From the NCBI GenBank assembly GCA_036873755.1, contig JAVTVY010017394.1, forward strand, positions 1-64,000: 64,000 nucleotides of DNA, in the 5' to 3' direction. Below are positions 33,456 to 41,611 of the stretch, in pieces. Position 1 is the stretch's first letter; each line of letters starts with the position of its first letter. The DNA is from Hanleya hanleyi (lineage: Eukaryota > Mollusca > Polyplacophora > Lepidopleurida > Hanleyidae). The notes under the pieces are model-generated. The model had not been told where the DNA came from and searched no databases. It was given only the letters and a program-made list of their open reading frames with translations. Both the position numbers and the translations under genes were made by a program.

Positions 33456-33935
33456 GGTGTCGAAAACTGGCCATTTTTGTCGGGATGTGGTCACCTAGTG
33501 TCGAAAACGGGACCCTGTATGGGTCCCATGTCACTTCTGGTTTTCACTAAAACTACCTCCAAACCCAGAAGAGTTCCAACGTTCAACCCTCCGGGGTGTT
33601 TTCCCGCCCCCGCCCCGGCGCCCCGCAGCGCGCGCGCGGGTACTCCGGCCGCAGCGCGCGCGTCATCCCCGGCAGTGCCCACGCAGACGCATGTCAGGTC
33701 AAATGGTCACCTCCAGGTCAGACGGTCCAATATGAATAACGACAAGTTCAGCAATGTTCATACAGTTTATTATCCCCAATGTTACATCATACCCAGGCAG
33801 CAAAACAAATTGAAATATCAAACACCATGTTTTATTATTTAACGCACCGTCACATTAGCTACAAGTGTTTACTGAGCTCAAGTCAATGATCAGCATGTAG
33901 ACATAGAGAGTATGTACGGCATGTTATGGTATTCA

Positions 33936-34730
33936 TCAGTGCACGAGTGACGCATTCAACCGATGGCGGTGGTGAATCACCTTGGTAAGGAAAAATGTAA
34001 CATTGGTCACCCTCTTCACTGTCCACTTGGTGTTGGGTCGTTGTTCTTGGGCCCATCCCAAGACATCCAATTGTTCCACTTGGTCCAGCATCATCTCTAG
34101 TGACCTCCGGTTAATGATGGTAAACGGTTGGTCGTACACTGGGTGGAGGGCACTCGAATAGAAATAGCGCAATTCACCCGTCATCTTATGGCATAAGATG
34201 TACCCAAATGCTACATTTAACGTGAAGGCCGTAGGTTGGTCATTGAAGATGGTTTCCACGTAGCTGCGTAGACGGATGAGCTTGGTCAGTGGGAAATTGT
34301 AGATATCTTGAATAGGGCGATGACGGTGGAAACAGTGCCGTGTCATGGTCCAATGGCGCCGAGAGATGTCACTCTCTGGATCATATTCGGGTAAGAGATC
34401 GCTAGGAACATTTATGGGCTCGTCCAGAAAATGTTCGATGTATGGCGTATGACTCGAAACCGTAACGGTGAAGTCCGGTTGGAAATCCAGGCTCTTCCCA
34501 ACTGTGGGTGTAGGCGGGCTCTCCGTCATCGCATCACCAGTGGCGTTCGTCTCCCCGGACTTATCTTCACTGGGTCTGACCTTCCGCGGCTCCTCTTCAG
34601 TAGCAAGTTGTCGCCAAAACCGTGGAGACGGGGCATGAATCAAACGCTGATGCCGTCTCAACTGACTGCGTCGTTTGACCTCGTGACGTCTGGACCAAAT
34701 TTCAACGGGTGTTGAGCGGCGAGCTCGATG
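33936..34730 (-). pseudogene. truncated Polinton PolB N-terminal-extension gene with zinc-finger remnant
   Basis: The open frame runs from about 34,730 to a stop at 33,936. It has no ATG where a start is expected; the first possible start is a TTG at 34,661. The first residues include LRRHQRLIH, the second half of a C2H2 finger whose cysteines are lost. The last 130 residues (FTLNVAFGYILCHKMTGELR, RYFYSS, EQRPNTKWTVKRVTNVTFFL) resemble the region that precedes the polymerase in invertebrate Polinton PolB genes. This family link is from recall of the pattern and was not searched. The frame stops where polymerase sequence should follow. An AATAAA follows on the minus strand near 33,835. The 5' end abuts the broken PC4-like gene, so a deletion probably removed both starts. 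Confidence 0.55.
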
Positions 34731-35043
34731 GACACGTCACCCACATAGACAATGCCATCTACGTATACCGTGGACGTTTCTTCCCACGTCTGGGCCGCTA
34801 CCAAGATCCTACGCGAGGCTTCACCCTAGTCCCGATCTGTGGACAGCCTTGGAGAAAGTGGTGCCTATTGTGGACCATCTGTTTACACCGGACGAGCGAT
34901 CATCAGACCAGTTGGGGTGGGCTCGTGCTATTCAGGACGCGCTGGCTGAACCCCATGAACAACTGTCTAGCCATGAACCCGACGACGACGATGCCATTGA
35001 TTACCCGGCTAGACTCAGCCAGCCCAGTGACATGACCACCTGA
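34687..35043 (+). pseudogene. PC4-like gene, copy 1, 5'-truncated and frameshifted
   Basis: It matches copy 2 (35,116-35,585) from VWTKFQRVLSGELDG onward, and lacks about the first 55 residues. The order RGRFFPRLGRY, PTRGFTL, DLWTALEKVVPIVDHL fits the strand-then-helix pattern of PC4/p15 single-stranded-DNA-binding domains. The frame changes by one base (downstream frame minus 1) at about 34,825-34,835. An acidic tail ends at 35,043. The 5' end joins the truncated minus-strand gene head to head. Confidence 0.5.
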
Positions 35044-35068
35044 TCCTTTGATATCACGGGGTTGTCCC

Positions 35069-35076
35069 TATAAATA
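35069..35076 (+). promoter_or_regulatory. TATA box of PC4-like copy 2
   Basis: TATAAATA lies 40 bases before the ATG at 35,116. The same octamer stands 37 bases before the integrase ATG (35,570-35,577), which supports its use as a core promoter with a very short leader. Confidence 0.6.
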
Positions 35077-35115
35077 CGGGAGACAGTCCACTCTGGTACC
35101 ATTCACGTACTGACC

Positions 35116-35585
35116 ATGGCGGAGCATATAATACTGGCGTATCTCAGCTTGACCCCCGAGGTTTTCCTGCACGTGTATGCGGATAAGGTCGATATCATGG
35201 AGGAGGTGGGGGACATCTGTGATGCGGACCCTACACAACCGTGCCCGGCTCACATTCGTCTGTCCCGAGAGGGCTGGACCAAATTCAAACGCGTGTTGTC
35301 TGGTGAACTGGACGGCGATCTCATCCACTTGTGTCACGATGTGTATATCCGACGCGGCCCTTTCTTTGCTCAATTGGCTCGGCTAGATGGGGTACAGTGC
35401 ATTTTACCCTTCACCCTGATCTATGGTCTGCATTGGAAGATGCCGTGGTAGATGTGGATGAAGTGCTTATCAAGCGGTCATCAGACGAGTTGGACTGGTC
35501 ATTGACCATGGACACTGTGGAAGCCCACGAAGAAAATCAGAAAGAAACTCCGGCCCAAGATATATCCGTTATAAATAAGCGATAG
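35116..35585 (+). CDS. PC4/p15-like protein, copy 2, with one frame change
   Basis: The first frame (35,116-35,451) codes for MAEHIILAYLSLTPEVFLHV and a PC4-like segment with LSREGWTKFKRVL, HDVYIRRGPFFAQLAR. The continuation with FTLHPDLWSALED and an acidic tail is in the minus-1 frame and runs to 35,585. The switch lies near 35,380-35,410, around a GGGG run. PC4-type proteins bind single-stranded DNA and act in transcription or replication, which would suit an element with protein-primed replication. The assignment is based on pattern, not a search. Copy 1 also changes frame, but at another point, so a programmed frameshift is unlikely; a base loss or assembly error is more likely. Confidence 0.45.
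35570..35577 (+). promoter_or_regulatory. TATA box of the integrase gene
   Basis: TATAAATA lies 37 bases upstream of the integrase ATG at 35,614 and overlaps the last codons of the PC4-like gene (stop at 35,583-35,585). Confidence 0.6.
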
Positions 35586-35613
35586 AGCCAGGGTCCATCA
35601 TCATTGTGCCACC

Positions 35614-36686
35614 ATGAAGCGCTGGGAGAAGGTGTTGGATAACTTATACTACAGTCCCGACAGTCCGGCGGCCTATAGTGCATTGTCGGCTCTCTATCGA
35701 GCGGCCAAACCCCAGGGGATACAACGTGCCCAAGTCCGAGATTGGTTAAGAAAACAAGACACCTATACCTTACATGGATCTGTCCGTCGCCATTTTCTAC
35801 GGAACCGGGTCATCGTGGGAGGAATAGATGCCCAGTGGCAAGCGGATTTGGTCGATATGAGCGCCTTTGCCAAACACAACGATGAGAATCGGTATATCTT
35901 GACGTGCATCGATATCCTATCAAGTATGCGTGGGTGGTACCCATCCGGACGAAAACGGGGGCGAATCTCATAGCGGCGTTCAAAGACATCTTCAAGACCG
36001 GGCGCAAGCCTTTGTATTTGCAAACCGACGAAGGCACGGAATTCCCCAACAGACCGTTCCCAGCCTTTCTCAAGAAACAGAAGGTGTTTTTCTTCCATAC
36101 GTACAACGAGACCAAGGCTTCCGTGGTGGAAAGGTTCAACAGGACATTCAAAGGCCGCATGTATAAATATTTCACCTATAAGAATACAAGGCGGTACATC
36201 GATGTTCTCCCGAAACTGGTGAGGGGTTACAATCGAGCCTATCATCGGAGTATAGAGAGAGCCCCCATTACCGTGACCCAACGCAATGAAGCCCATGTCC
36301 GGCGTGTCTTGTACCCCAGGCCATCGCAGCGAACGACGAAGGCGGTGTACAAGGTCGGGGACCCTGTATGGATCAGTAAAGTCAAGGGCAAGTTCGAGAA
36401 AAGTTACTTGCCCAACTGGAGCGATGAGCACTTCCTGATTAAACGGCGCCTACCCCGACAGCAGCGAGTCTATGAACTGGAAGATCTTCAAGGGGAACCG
36501 TTGCTAGGGACGTTTTACGAGACGGAATTACAGCCTGTCGTAAAAACACAGCAAGACTACTACACGGTGGAGCAGATTTTGAAAACGGAACGTCGACGTG
36601 GCAAACTGTTTCATTTCGTCAAATGGCAAGGCTGGCCCAGTTCCTTCAATTCCTGGGTCGCTGCCAACCAGGTGAAACGACTATAA
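35614..36686 (+). pseudogene. Polinton integrase (RVE/DDE) with C-terminal chromodomain, one frameshift
   Basis: The first part (119 codons from ATG 35,614) holds the N-terminal helical region and the first catalytic Asp (ADLVDM, residue 78). A single-base loss near 35,920 moves the rest to the minus-1 frame, which runs to 36,686. That part carries the second Asp (LQTDEGTEF) and, 33 residues on, the Glu (ASVVERFNRT), the spacing usual in Polinton integrases. A chromodomain follows at the end (DYYTVEQILK, HFVKWQGWPSSFNSWV). The enzyme inserts the element and makes the 6-bp duplication. The chromodomain may steer it to marked chromatin. The break is minimal, so an assembly error is possible. 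Confidence 0.9.
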
Positions 36687-36688
36687 AG
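36682..36688 (+). promoter_or_regulatory. TATA-like box before the membrane-protein gene
   Basis: TATAAAG overlaps the integrase stop codon and lies 49 bases before the ATG at 36,737. Confidence 0.4.
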
Positions 36689-36736
36689 CCAGACACCACT
36701 GCCGTCATCCTTCATTCCACGTCCGACCACAGTGCT

Positions 36737-37315
36737 ATGGACCAACAGCAGCTGCCTCTGAAGACAGCGTCTCCCAAAACGCGCAAAGCGCAAGTGGGTT
36801 TTGTGGTGATAGTGCTAACCCTGCTGAGTGTGTTGTACGGAGGTGTGTTTTACGACGTCGCCTATGTCAGCACGTTACTTAACCAGCTGAGAACACCAGC
36901 CACCAGCGAAACCGGTCTCCAGAGAGCACCAGTCGTATCGAGCCCAGTCACCACCACCACACCCCGTGTACAAGCCACGTCGAGTGTAAGCTCTACACCT
37001 ACACCAAGAACACTCACTACGTCTCAAGACCCACCGGATTTCATCCCTCACAGTGAACAGACAACGACCACCGACGTTGTACCCACCCCCATCATCATCC
37101 CTGACAGTGTACAGACAACGACGACCGACGTTGTACCCACCACCACTCCAGTTCACTCGTACCAAATTTACAAAAGCGGGTTACCACGACAACGGATACA
37201 CCTCGAACCATGGACCCCCGTTGGCAGCATCCCTTCACGTGTCTCATCGCAGGACCGACGGGTTCCGGCAAAACGCACTTCGTCAGGAAGCTCCTTCAAC
37301 ACGCCGACAGCATGA
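36737..37315 (+). CDS. type II-like membrane protein with Ser/Thr/Pro-rich stalk
   Basis: The 192-residue product has a basic N-terminus (TASPKTRKAQ), one transmembrane segment (VGFVVIVLTLLSVLYGGVF), then about 120 residues rich in Thr, Ser and Pro with a repeated TTTTDVVPTP motif (two to three copies), a composition like a mucin stalk. The orientation is inferred: short cytosolic tail, extracellular or lumenal stalk. The last 35 codons overlap the start of the ATPase gene in another frame. I know of no named family; a virion or host-surface role is only a guess. The start is the first ATG after the TATA-like box. Confidence 0.6.
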   Translation: MDQQQLPLKTASPKTRKAQVGFVVIVLTLLSVLYGGVFYDVAYVSTLLNQLRTPATSETGLQRAPVVSSPVTTTTPRVQATSSVSSTPTPRTLTTSQDPPDFIPHSEQTTTTDVVPTPIIIPDSVQTTTTDVVPTTTPVHSYQIYKSGLPRQRIHLEPWTPVGSIPSRVSSQDRRVPAKRTSSGSSFNTPTA

Positions 37316-37818
37316 TCACCCCACCCACTGCCCGAGTCGTGTGGTGTTACGGAGAATGGCAGGCAGCGTATGCAGCAATGCCCCACATCACGTTCGTGGA
37401 AGGCCTACCCAACCTGGCCGATTTGGAACCCGACACCTTGGTGGTTCTGGATGATCTCATGGCGGAGACGGATGCGCGGGTCACCCAACTCTTTACCAAA
37501 GGCAGCCATCATCGACGGCTCAGCATCATCTACATTGTGCAGAATCTGTTCAGTAAAAACAAAGAACATCGGAACATCAGCTTAAATGCCCACTACCTGG
37601 TGGTCTTCAAAAACCCGAGAGATACCACTCAACTGCTGCACCTGGCGAGACAGATATATCCCGGCCGCACACCGTTTGCGTTGGAAGCCTTTAAAGATGC
37701 CACAACCCCTCAGCACGGGTATATGCTCTTCGACCTCAAACAAGCCACCCCCGACCACCTTCGACTACGGACCGGCATCTTTCCCGGAGAGACCCACCAC
37801 GTGTACTTGCAAAAATAA
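37210..37818 (+). CDS. FtsK/HerA-type genome-packaging ATPase
   Basis: The 202-residue protein has Walker A GPTGSGKT (residues 15-22) and Walker B LVVLDD (77-82), with a later NAHYLVVFKNPRD block. These are the marks of the A32-like packaging ATPases of Polintons and related double-jelly-roll viruses. It would drive DNA into the capsid. Length is normal for the family and the frame is intact. It starts inside the membrane-protein gene (106-base overlap), so the two are probably expressed from different transcripts or by leaky scanning. Confidence 0.9.
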   Translation: MDPRWQHPFTCLIAGPTGSGKTHFVRKLLQHADSMITPPTARVVWCYGEWQAAYAAMPHITFVEGLPNLADLEPDTLVVLDDLMAETDARVTQLFTKGSHHRRLSIIYIVQNLFSKNKEHRNISLNAHYLVVFKNPRDTTQLLHLARQIYPGRTPFALEAFKDATTPQHGYMLFDLKQATPDHLRLRTGIFPGETHHVYLQK

Positions 37819-37964
37819 TGTAAATACACCCACAGTGGCTCCCCCAGCTGGGATGTGTTTGATGATGGAGATAATAAAAAGAATGAATACCACAGCAGGG
37901 TTGACTTTGTCTCTGAGATAGATCAAAAGAGCAGAGTTGTGGGTTCTGGCATTAGTTGTACAGG
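37819..37964 (+). other. spacer with AATAAA signal
   Basis: AATAAA at about 37,873-37,878 could end the upstream transcript. It is also AT-rich enough to serve as a weak TATA element for the next gene (ATG 37,965). Confidence 0.3.
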
Positions 37965-38306
37965 ATGTCTGCGCGAGTACGGAAGCACGCTCCCACGCTC
38001 CGTGTATTGAAGACGGCCCCACCCGAGTTGGTCCGAACCATTGTACGCGGTGCGGACCCTGACCGTGTTCGCTGTCTGTGCGAGATCGGGTACAACCTGT
38101 TAAAAGGCAACGTACCACTCACTCCGGCTCAGAAGACCAAGTTGGCCAAGCATAAGACAGGTCTCCGAACCCTAGTCCGGAAGCGGGTCCCTCAAACACA
38201 AAAGAAAAAGGTGTTACAGAAAGGCGGCTTTCTCGCGGCCATCTTAGCACCGTTGGCCGCTTCCGTGTTGGGTCCAGTTTTGGGTGGACTCTTCGGCCGA
38301 CAATGA
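37965..38306 (+). CDS. small basic core-like protein with C-terminal hydrophobic Gly-rich segment
   Basis: The 113-residue product begins MSARVRKHAPTLRVLKTAPP. The middle has a conserved NLLKGNVPLTPAQKTKL block and many Lys/Arg; the end is KGGFLAAILAPLAASVLGPV, a small-residue hydrophobic helix like membrane-active peptides. Proteins of this layout are common beside the ATPase in Polintons, by recall. A DNA-condensing or membrane-active virion role is an inference. The ATG at 37,965 was chosen over an in-frame TTG at 37,956. The stop overlaps the next start (ATGA at 38,303-38,306). Confidence 0.65.
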   Translation: MSARVRKHAPTLRVLKTAPPELVRTIVRGADPDRVRCLCEIGYNLLKGNVPLTPAQKTKLAKHKTGLRTLVRKRVPQTQKKKVLQKGGFLAAILAPLAASVLGPVLGGLFGRQ

Positions 38307-39067
38307 ACCACACGAAAAAAATGGTCCTCGTCGAACCACGGTTCCTGCAAAACCTCCAATCACCCTACCCTGTCCCACCTACGGTGAAGACCATAAACAC
38401 CCTCGATGGAGAGATGCAACAGATCTTACAGAGACCGGGGTTAAGCGACAGTGAGTACAACGGTACAATGAGACGCTTCAACGGTACATGACGTTCATGG
38501 ACCAATACAAAACCCTGTCTACCCCCCCACCACCACCACCACCACGTGACAGACCGCCGACCTCAGCACCGCTCCAACAGCCACCATTACTAGTGGTACC
38601 ACCCCCAGCCCCACAGTGGGTGGAAGACGAAGTCCTGACGAGTGTACCTGCCTCGTTCAAGAAACAAGGTGGCCTGGTATTACAACGGATGAAACAGAAT
38701 CCTAACATGACTTGGAATGATAAAGGCGAACTCCTGGTACAGAATCAGGTGGTCCCGGGGACCCACATGACGGATTTAGTGAATGATCTGATGCGTCAAC
38801 GCAGGTCGCACACCGACCCAGCGCTGGGCCTTTATGCAGCGAACCCAGCAATCGCCGAGTGGCCCACTACCTTCTTGGGAAGCCGACTGGGAACCGGAGT
38901 CACCCCCCAAAACTCCACCACCACCACAACGGGCACCTTCTTTTCAAACCTTTAAAAAAGCACCCTCGATCAGGACACCCCACATATCCAGAGCCATGAC
39001 ACGTAGCAAGTCAACCCGACGAACACGACGCCGGACACAACCGCCCAAGGCCTGGAACACCTATTAA
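38303..39067 (+). pseudogene. conserved Polinton structural-region gene split over three frames
   Basis: Three open frames in a row look like one ancestral gene: 38,303-38,491 (KKMVLVEPRFLQNL, then VKTINTLDGEMQQIL), 38,488-38,955 (FMDQYKTL, a proline-rich stretch, then MTWNDKGELLVQNQVVPGTH and VNDLMRQRR), and a frame ending at 39,067 (basic tail TRRTRRRTQPPKAWNTY). The first change lies at about 38,455-38,470, where a tacaacgg motif is repeated, the second at about 38,790-38,830. The pieces resemble a conserved gene of unknown function that often sits next to the penton gene in invertebrate Polintons. The proline run PPPPPPPRDRPP may be a late-domain-like motif. Confidence 0.55.
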
Positions 39068-39100
39068 GACCAAAAGCAGCGGCAGGACAGCTCAGTCGCC

Positions 39101-39889
39101 ATGTTTTACCTCACCCTACCCAGTAACAGTTCACTGGATGTGTTTCCTGACAACACCGTCGCCAAGTATGTGACTCAATTACCACAAACGTTACATTTAC
39201 CTGGCCGGTGGGAATGTGGACTGGTGGATATTCAGTACCCTTACTCACGGTACAACGTGCGAGCCAATGAAGTGTGGTACGAGGTGACCTACGAAGGCAA
39301 AAACACCCGACTCACCCTGCCCGAAGGCCAATACGATACCCCCAAGGAGTTCATGGGTGGGCTGACAAGACTGTTGCATTATAAGGCTCTACGGGAGGTC
39401 ACGAATACTTCAAAACCCATCAAATCCTTTCCCTTCAAGAATAAAGTGGACTTCGATTACAACGCACACAACGACAAGGCACAGCTTATCGTCACCGACA
39501 AGGCGAGTGTCGTACTGAGTCCTATCCTACAGCATATGCTGGGTTTCGATCTAAAGACGTTCGCTGGTCCCACCGAACACCATGGCGAGATCCCGATGGA
39601 TATGAAGTCGGGTATGTACGGACTCTACGTCTACTCGGACGTGGTGGGCAACCACATCGTGGGCGATATCAACACACCTCTGTTACGGGTAGTCCCCATT
39701 AAAAAGACGTATGGAGATCAAGTCACCCACAGTTTCACCCACATGCTCTACTTGCCCGTTCGACAAACCGACATCAACACGATCACGGTGGATATAAGAG
39801 ATGACACGGGACGACCGGTGGCATTCGAACGCGGGAAAGTGGTGCTGACACTTCATTTTCGACAAGCACGTGCTCCCCACTTTGCATAA
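39101..39889 (+). CDS. penton-like minor capsid protein (single jelly roll)
   Basis: The 262-residue frame begins MFYLTLPSNSSLDVFPDNTV, then LPGRWECGLVDIQYPYSRYN, both typical for the Polinton minor capsid protein that forms the vertices. LSPILQHMLGF and the strand-rich C-terminus also fit. Length matches the family. It is intact and begins 33 bases after the previous stop. Its stop overlaps the next start (TAATG at 39,887-39,891). Confidence 0.9.
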   Translation: MFYLTLPSNSSLDVFPDNTVAKYVTQLPQTLHLPGRWECGLVDIQYPYSRYNVRANEVWYEVTYEGKNTRLTLPEGQYDTPKEFMGGLTRLLHYKALREVTNTSKPIKSFPFKNKVDFDYNAHNDKAQLIVTDKASVVLSPILQHMLGFDLKTFAGPTEHHGEIPMDMKSGMYGLYVYSDVVGNHIVGDINTPLLRVVPIKKTYGDQVTHSFTHMLYLPVRQTDINTITVDIRDDTGRPVAFERGKVVLTLHFRQARAPHFA

Positions 39890-40296
39890 TGAAAGTACCT
39901 TACGAGTGCGATGCACGCAGCTATATGGACTATTATGCCCAACAGGCCGGAGGTGGCTTTCCGGTCTTTAGCGGTGCACGCATGCAACGAGGACATGGAC
40001 TAGGGAGCATACTCGGCAGCATCGTCAAAACGTTCCTGCCCTTGGTGACGCGTGGGGTGAAAGCAATGGGTAAACAAGCGGTACGCAGTGGACTGGAAGT
40101 GGCCGGTGATGTCTTGGGAGGTACGGCACCCAAAGAAGCCTTGAAACGGCGGGCCAAAGAAGCGGGAGGCGTCTTGGTGGCCAAAGCACAACGCACCGTA
40201 GGGAATAAAAGAGCTGCCCCACCGAGACCACGCACCAGTCGACGACCGACCCAGCGACGACGCACATCGAAGAAGACAAAGGATATCTTTTCTTAA
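39889..40296 (+). CDS. pVI/pX-like basic virion protein
   Basis: The 135-residue product has a short head (MKVPYECDARSYMDYYAQQA), a GGGFPVFSGARMQRGHGLGS region, a hydrophobic amphipathic stretch (ILGSIVKTFLPLV) and a long Arg/Lys tail (RRPTQRRRTSKKTKD). This layout recalls adenovirus-type cement or membrane-lytic precursors, which the viral protease cuts near Gly-rich sites; no exact cleavage consensus could be confirmed here. Its place between the capsid genes supports a virion role. The start overlaps the stop of the minor capsid gene by one base. Confidence 0.65.
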   Translation: MKVPYECDARSYMDYYAQQAGGGFPVFSGARMQRGHGLGSILGSIVKTFLPLVTRGVKAMGKQAVRSGLEVAGDVLGGTAPKEALKRRAKEAGGVLVAKAQRTVGNKRAAPPRPRTSRRPTQRRRTSKKTKDIFS

Positions 40297-40299
40297 AAC

Positions 40300-41610
40300 A
40301 TGTCCTTGATCCACGCCGAGTCCTGCCCCTCCACCAACAGTGAATTTGATTTGTGGACCGTGCCGCCCACACAGACCAGTGCCGAACAAGGATTATGGGT
40401 GGAGCATCTCCCGCTCTCCAGCATCAACGAAACCGGGCCCATCGAGTTCACCATCAGTAATGCGGATACGGCCTATGTGGATTTAGCCCATACATACTTG
40501 TATGTGAAAGCCAAGGTGGTCAGTGGGGATGGCACCAGAATCGTCCAAGCTGCAACGGTGGGCCCGACGAATCTCTGGCTGCACTCGATGTTTCAACAGG
40601 TGGATGTTTTTCTCAGCGACAAACTCATCAGTGACTCGACCAACACGTACCCCTATCGAGCCTACATCGAGACCCTGTTGTCGTATGGCCGAGAGGCTAA
40701 AAAGTCTCAGCTGACAGCCGGTTTATTCTACCAGGACACACCCGAGCACATGGACACGGTGGACAATGTGGGATATAACAAACGGAAGGCTTTCACTGCG
40801 AACATTGCCTCGGTGGATATGATGGGTCGGCTGCACTCAGACATGTTCAAGCAAGACCGGTACCTCTTGAACAAGATCCCCATCAAAATCCGACTGATAC
40901 GGGCGCCTCCGACTTTCGCCTTGATGGCCACTACCGTAGACGGGCATGCAGCGGACTATAAGATTGTCATCCAAGAGGCAGTGCTGTATGTCCGAAAAGT
41001 GAAACCGAATCCAGCCGTTCAATTGGGACACATGAAAGCCTTGGAAACAAAACCAGCCCAGTACCCTATCCGACGTGTACAAACCAAAGTGTTCTCTGTG
41101 CCTGCTGGAAATATGGGCGCCAACAAAGAAAACCTGTTCCTGGGGGAACTACCCAAGCGATTGATCCTGGCCTGTGTGGAAAATACCAGTTTCAGCGGAG
41201 CCTACCCAGAGAATCCGTTTGACTTTCAACATTTCGGCATCAATTTTGTGGCCCTGCATGTGGATGGACAACAGGTCCCAGCTACGGCCTTAACACCGAA
41301 CTTTGGGCGGACGAATTTCATTCGAGCCTATCAGAGCCTGTTTACAGCCATCGGTCAAATCACCCAGGACGAAGGGAATTTCATCAGTCGGGAGCACTAC
41401 GCGAACGGATACACGTTGTTCTGTTTCGATCTGACCCCCACCTTAGAGAACGACCATCAGCTGGCCCTGGCCAAGCAAGGCAATTTACGGGTGGAAATCC
41501 ACTTTGCACGAGCCCTGGCGACCACTGTCAATGTGATCTGCTACGCCGAGTTTGACAACATCATTCAAGTGGACAACGCGCGCAACGTCCTGTGTGACTT
41601 CTCCACCTAA
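40300..41610 (+). CDS. major capsid protein (double jelly roll, hexon-like)
   Basis: The 436-residue frame is intact. The early block with GPIEFTISNADTAYVDLAHT and YLYVKAKV, followed by the LWLHSMFQQVDVFLSDKLIS block, is characteristic of Polinton major capsid proteins. The C-terminal TVNVICYAEFDNIIQVD block is also typical. These proteins form the trimeric capsomers of icosahedral particles. The gene starts three bases after the previous stop and ends one base before the protease ATG, so the four capsid-module genes are nearly contiguous. Confidence 0.92.
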   Translation: MSLIHAESCPSTNSEFDLWTVPPTQTSAEQGLWVEHLPLSSINETGPIEFTISNADTAYVDLAHTYLYVKAKVVSGDGTRIVQAATVGPTNLWLHSMFQQVDVFLSDKLISDSTNTYPYRAYIETLLSYGREAKKSQLTAGLFYQDTPEHMDTVDNVGYNKRKAFTANIASVDMMGRLHSDMFKQDRYLLNKIPIKIRLIRAPPTFALMATTVDGHAADYKIVIQEAVLYVRKVKPNPAVQLGHMKALETKPAQYPIRRVQTKVFSVPAGNMGANKENLFLGELPKRLILACVENTSFSGAYPENPFDFQHFGINFVALHVDGQQVPATALTPNFGRTNFIRAYQSLFTAIGQITQDEGNFISREHYANGYTLFCFDLTPTLENDHQLALAKQGNLRVEIHFARALATTVNVICYAEFDNIIQVDNARNVLCDFST

Positions 41611-41611
41611 C

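Larger units (their letters stand above)
31676..33731. repeat. left terminal inverted repeat of the Polinton
   Basis: It starts AGTAGTATACAAAGCG and pairs with 43,087-45,260 inverted, with few mismatches and some indels. From outside in: CCAAT units; a gcggtgatgcggtc block; a single divergent block 31,940-32,400; about six 150-bp units with NRF-1-type palindromes (32,400-33,310); two CCAAT units; two YY1-type sites; and a C/G-rich tract with repeated GCGCGC near 33,600-33,670. Open frames across it are mirrored in the right TIR and have no protein similarity. Confidence 0.95.

Noticed and set aside
33210..33842. 210-codon plus-strand frame, mirrored on the minus strand at 43,078-43,593
   Set aside because: It lies in the TIR and is duplicated only because the TIR is; Pro/Ala/Arg-rich and without recognisable domain.
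34709..35585. Programmed minus-1 frameshift shared by both PC4-like copies
   Set aside because: The points of frame change differ (after FTL in copy 1, before it in copy 2) and no slippery heptamer is seen.
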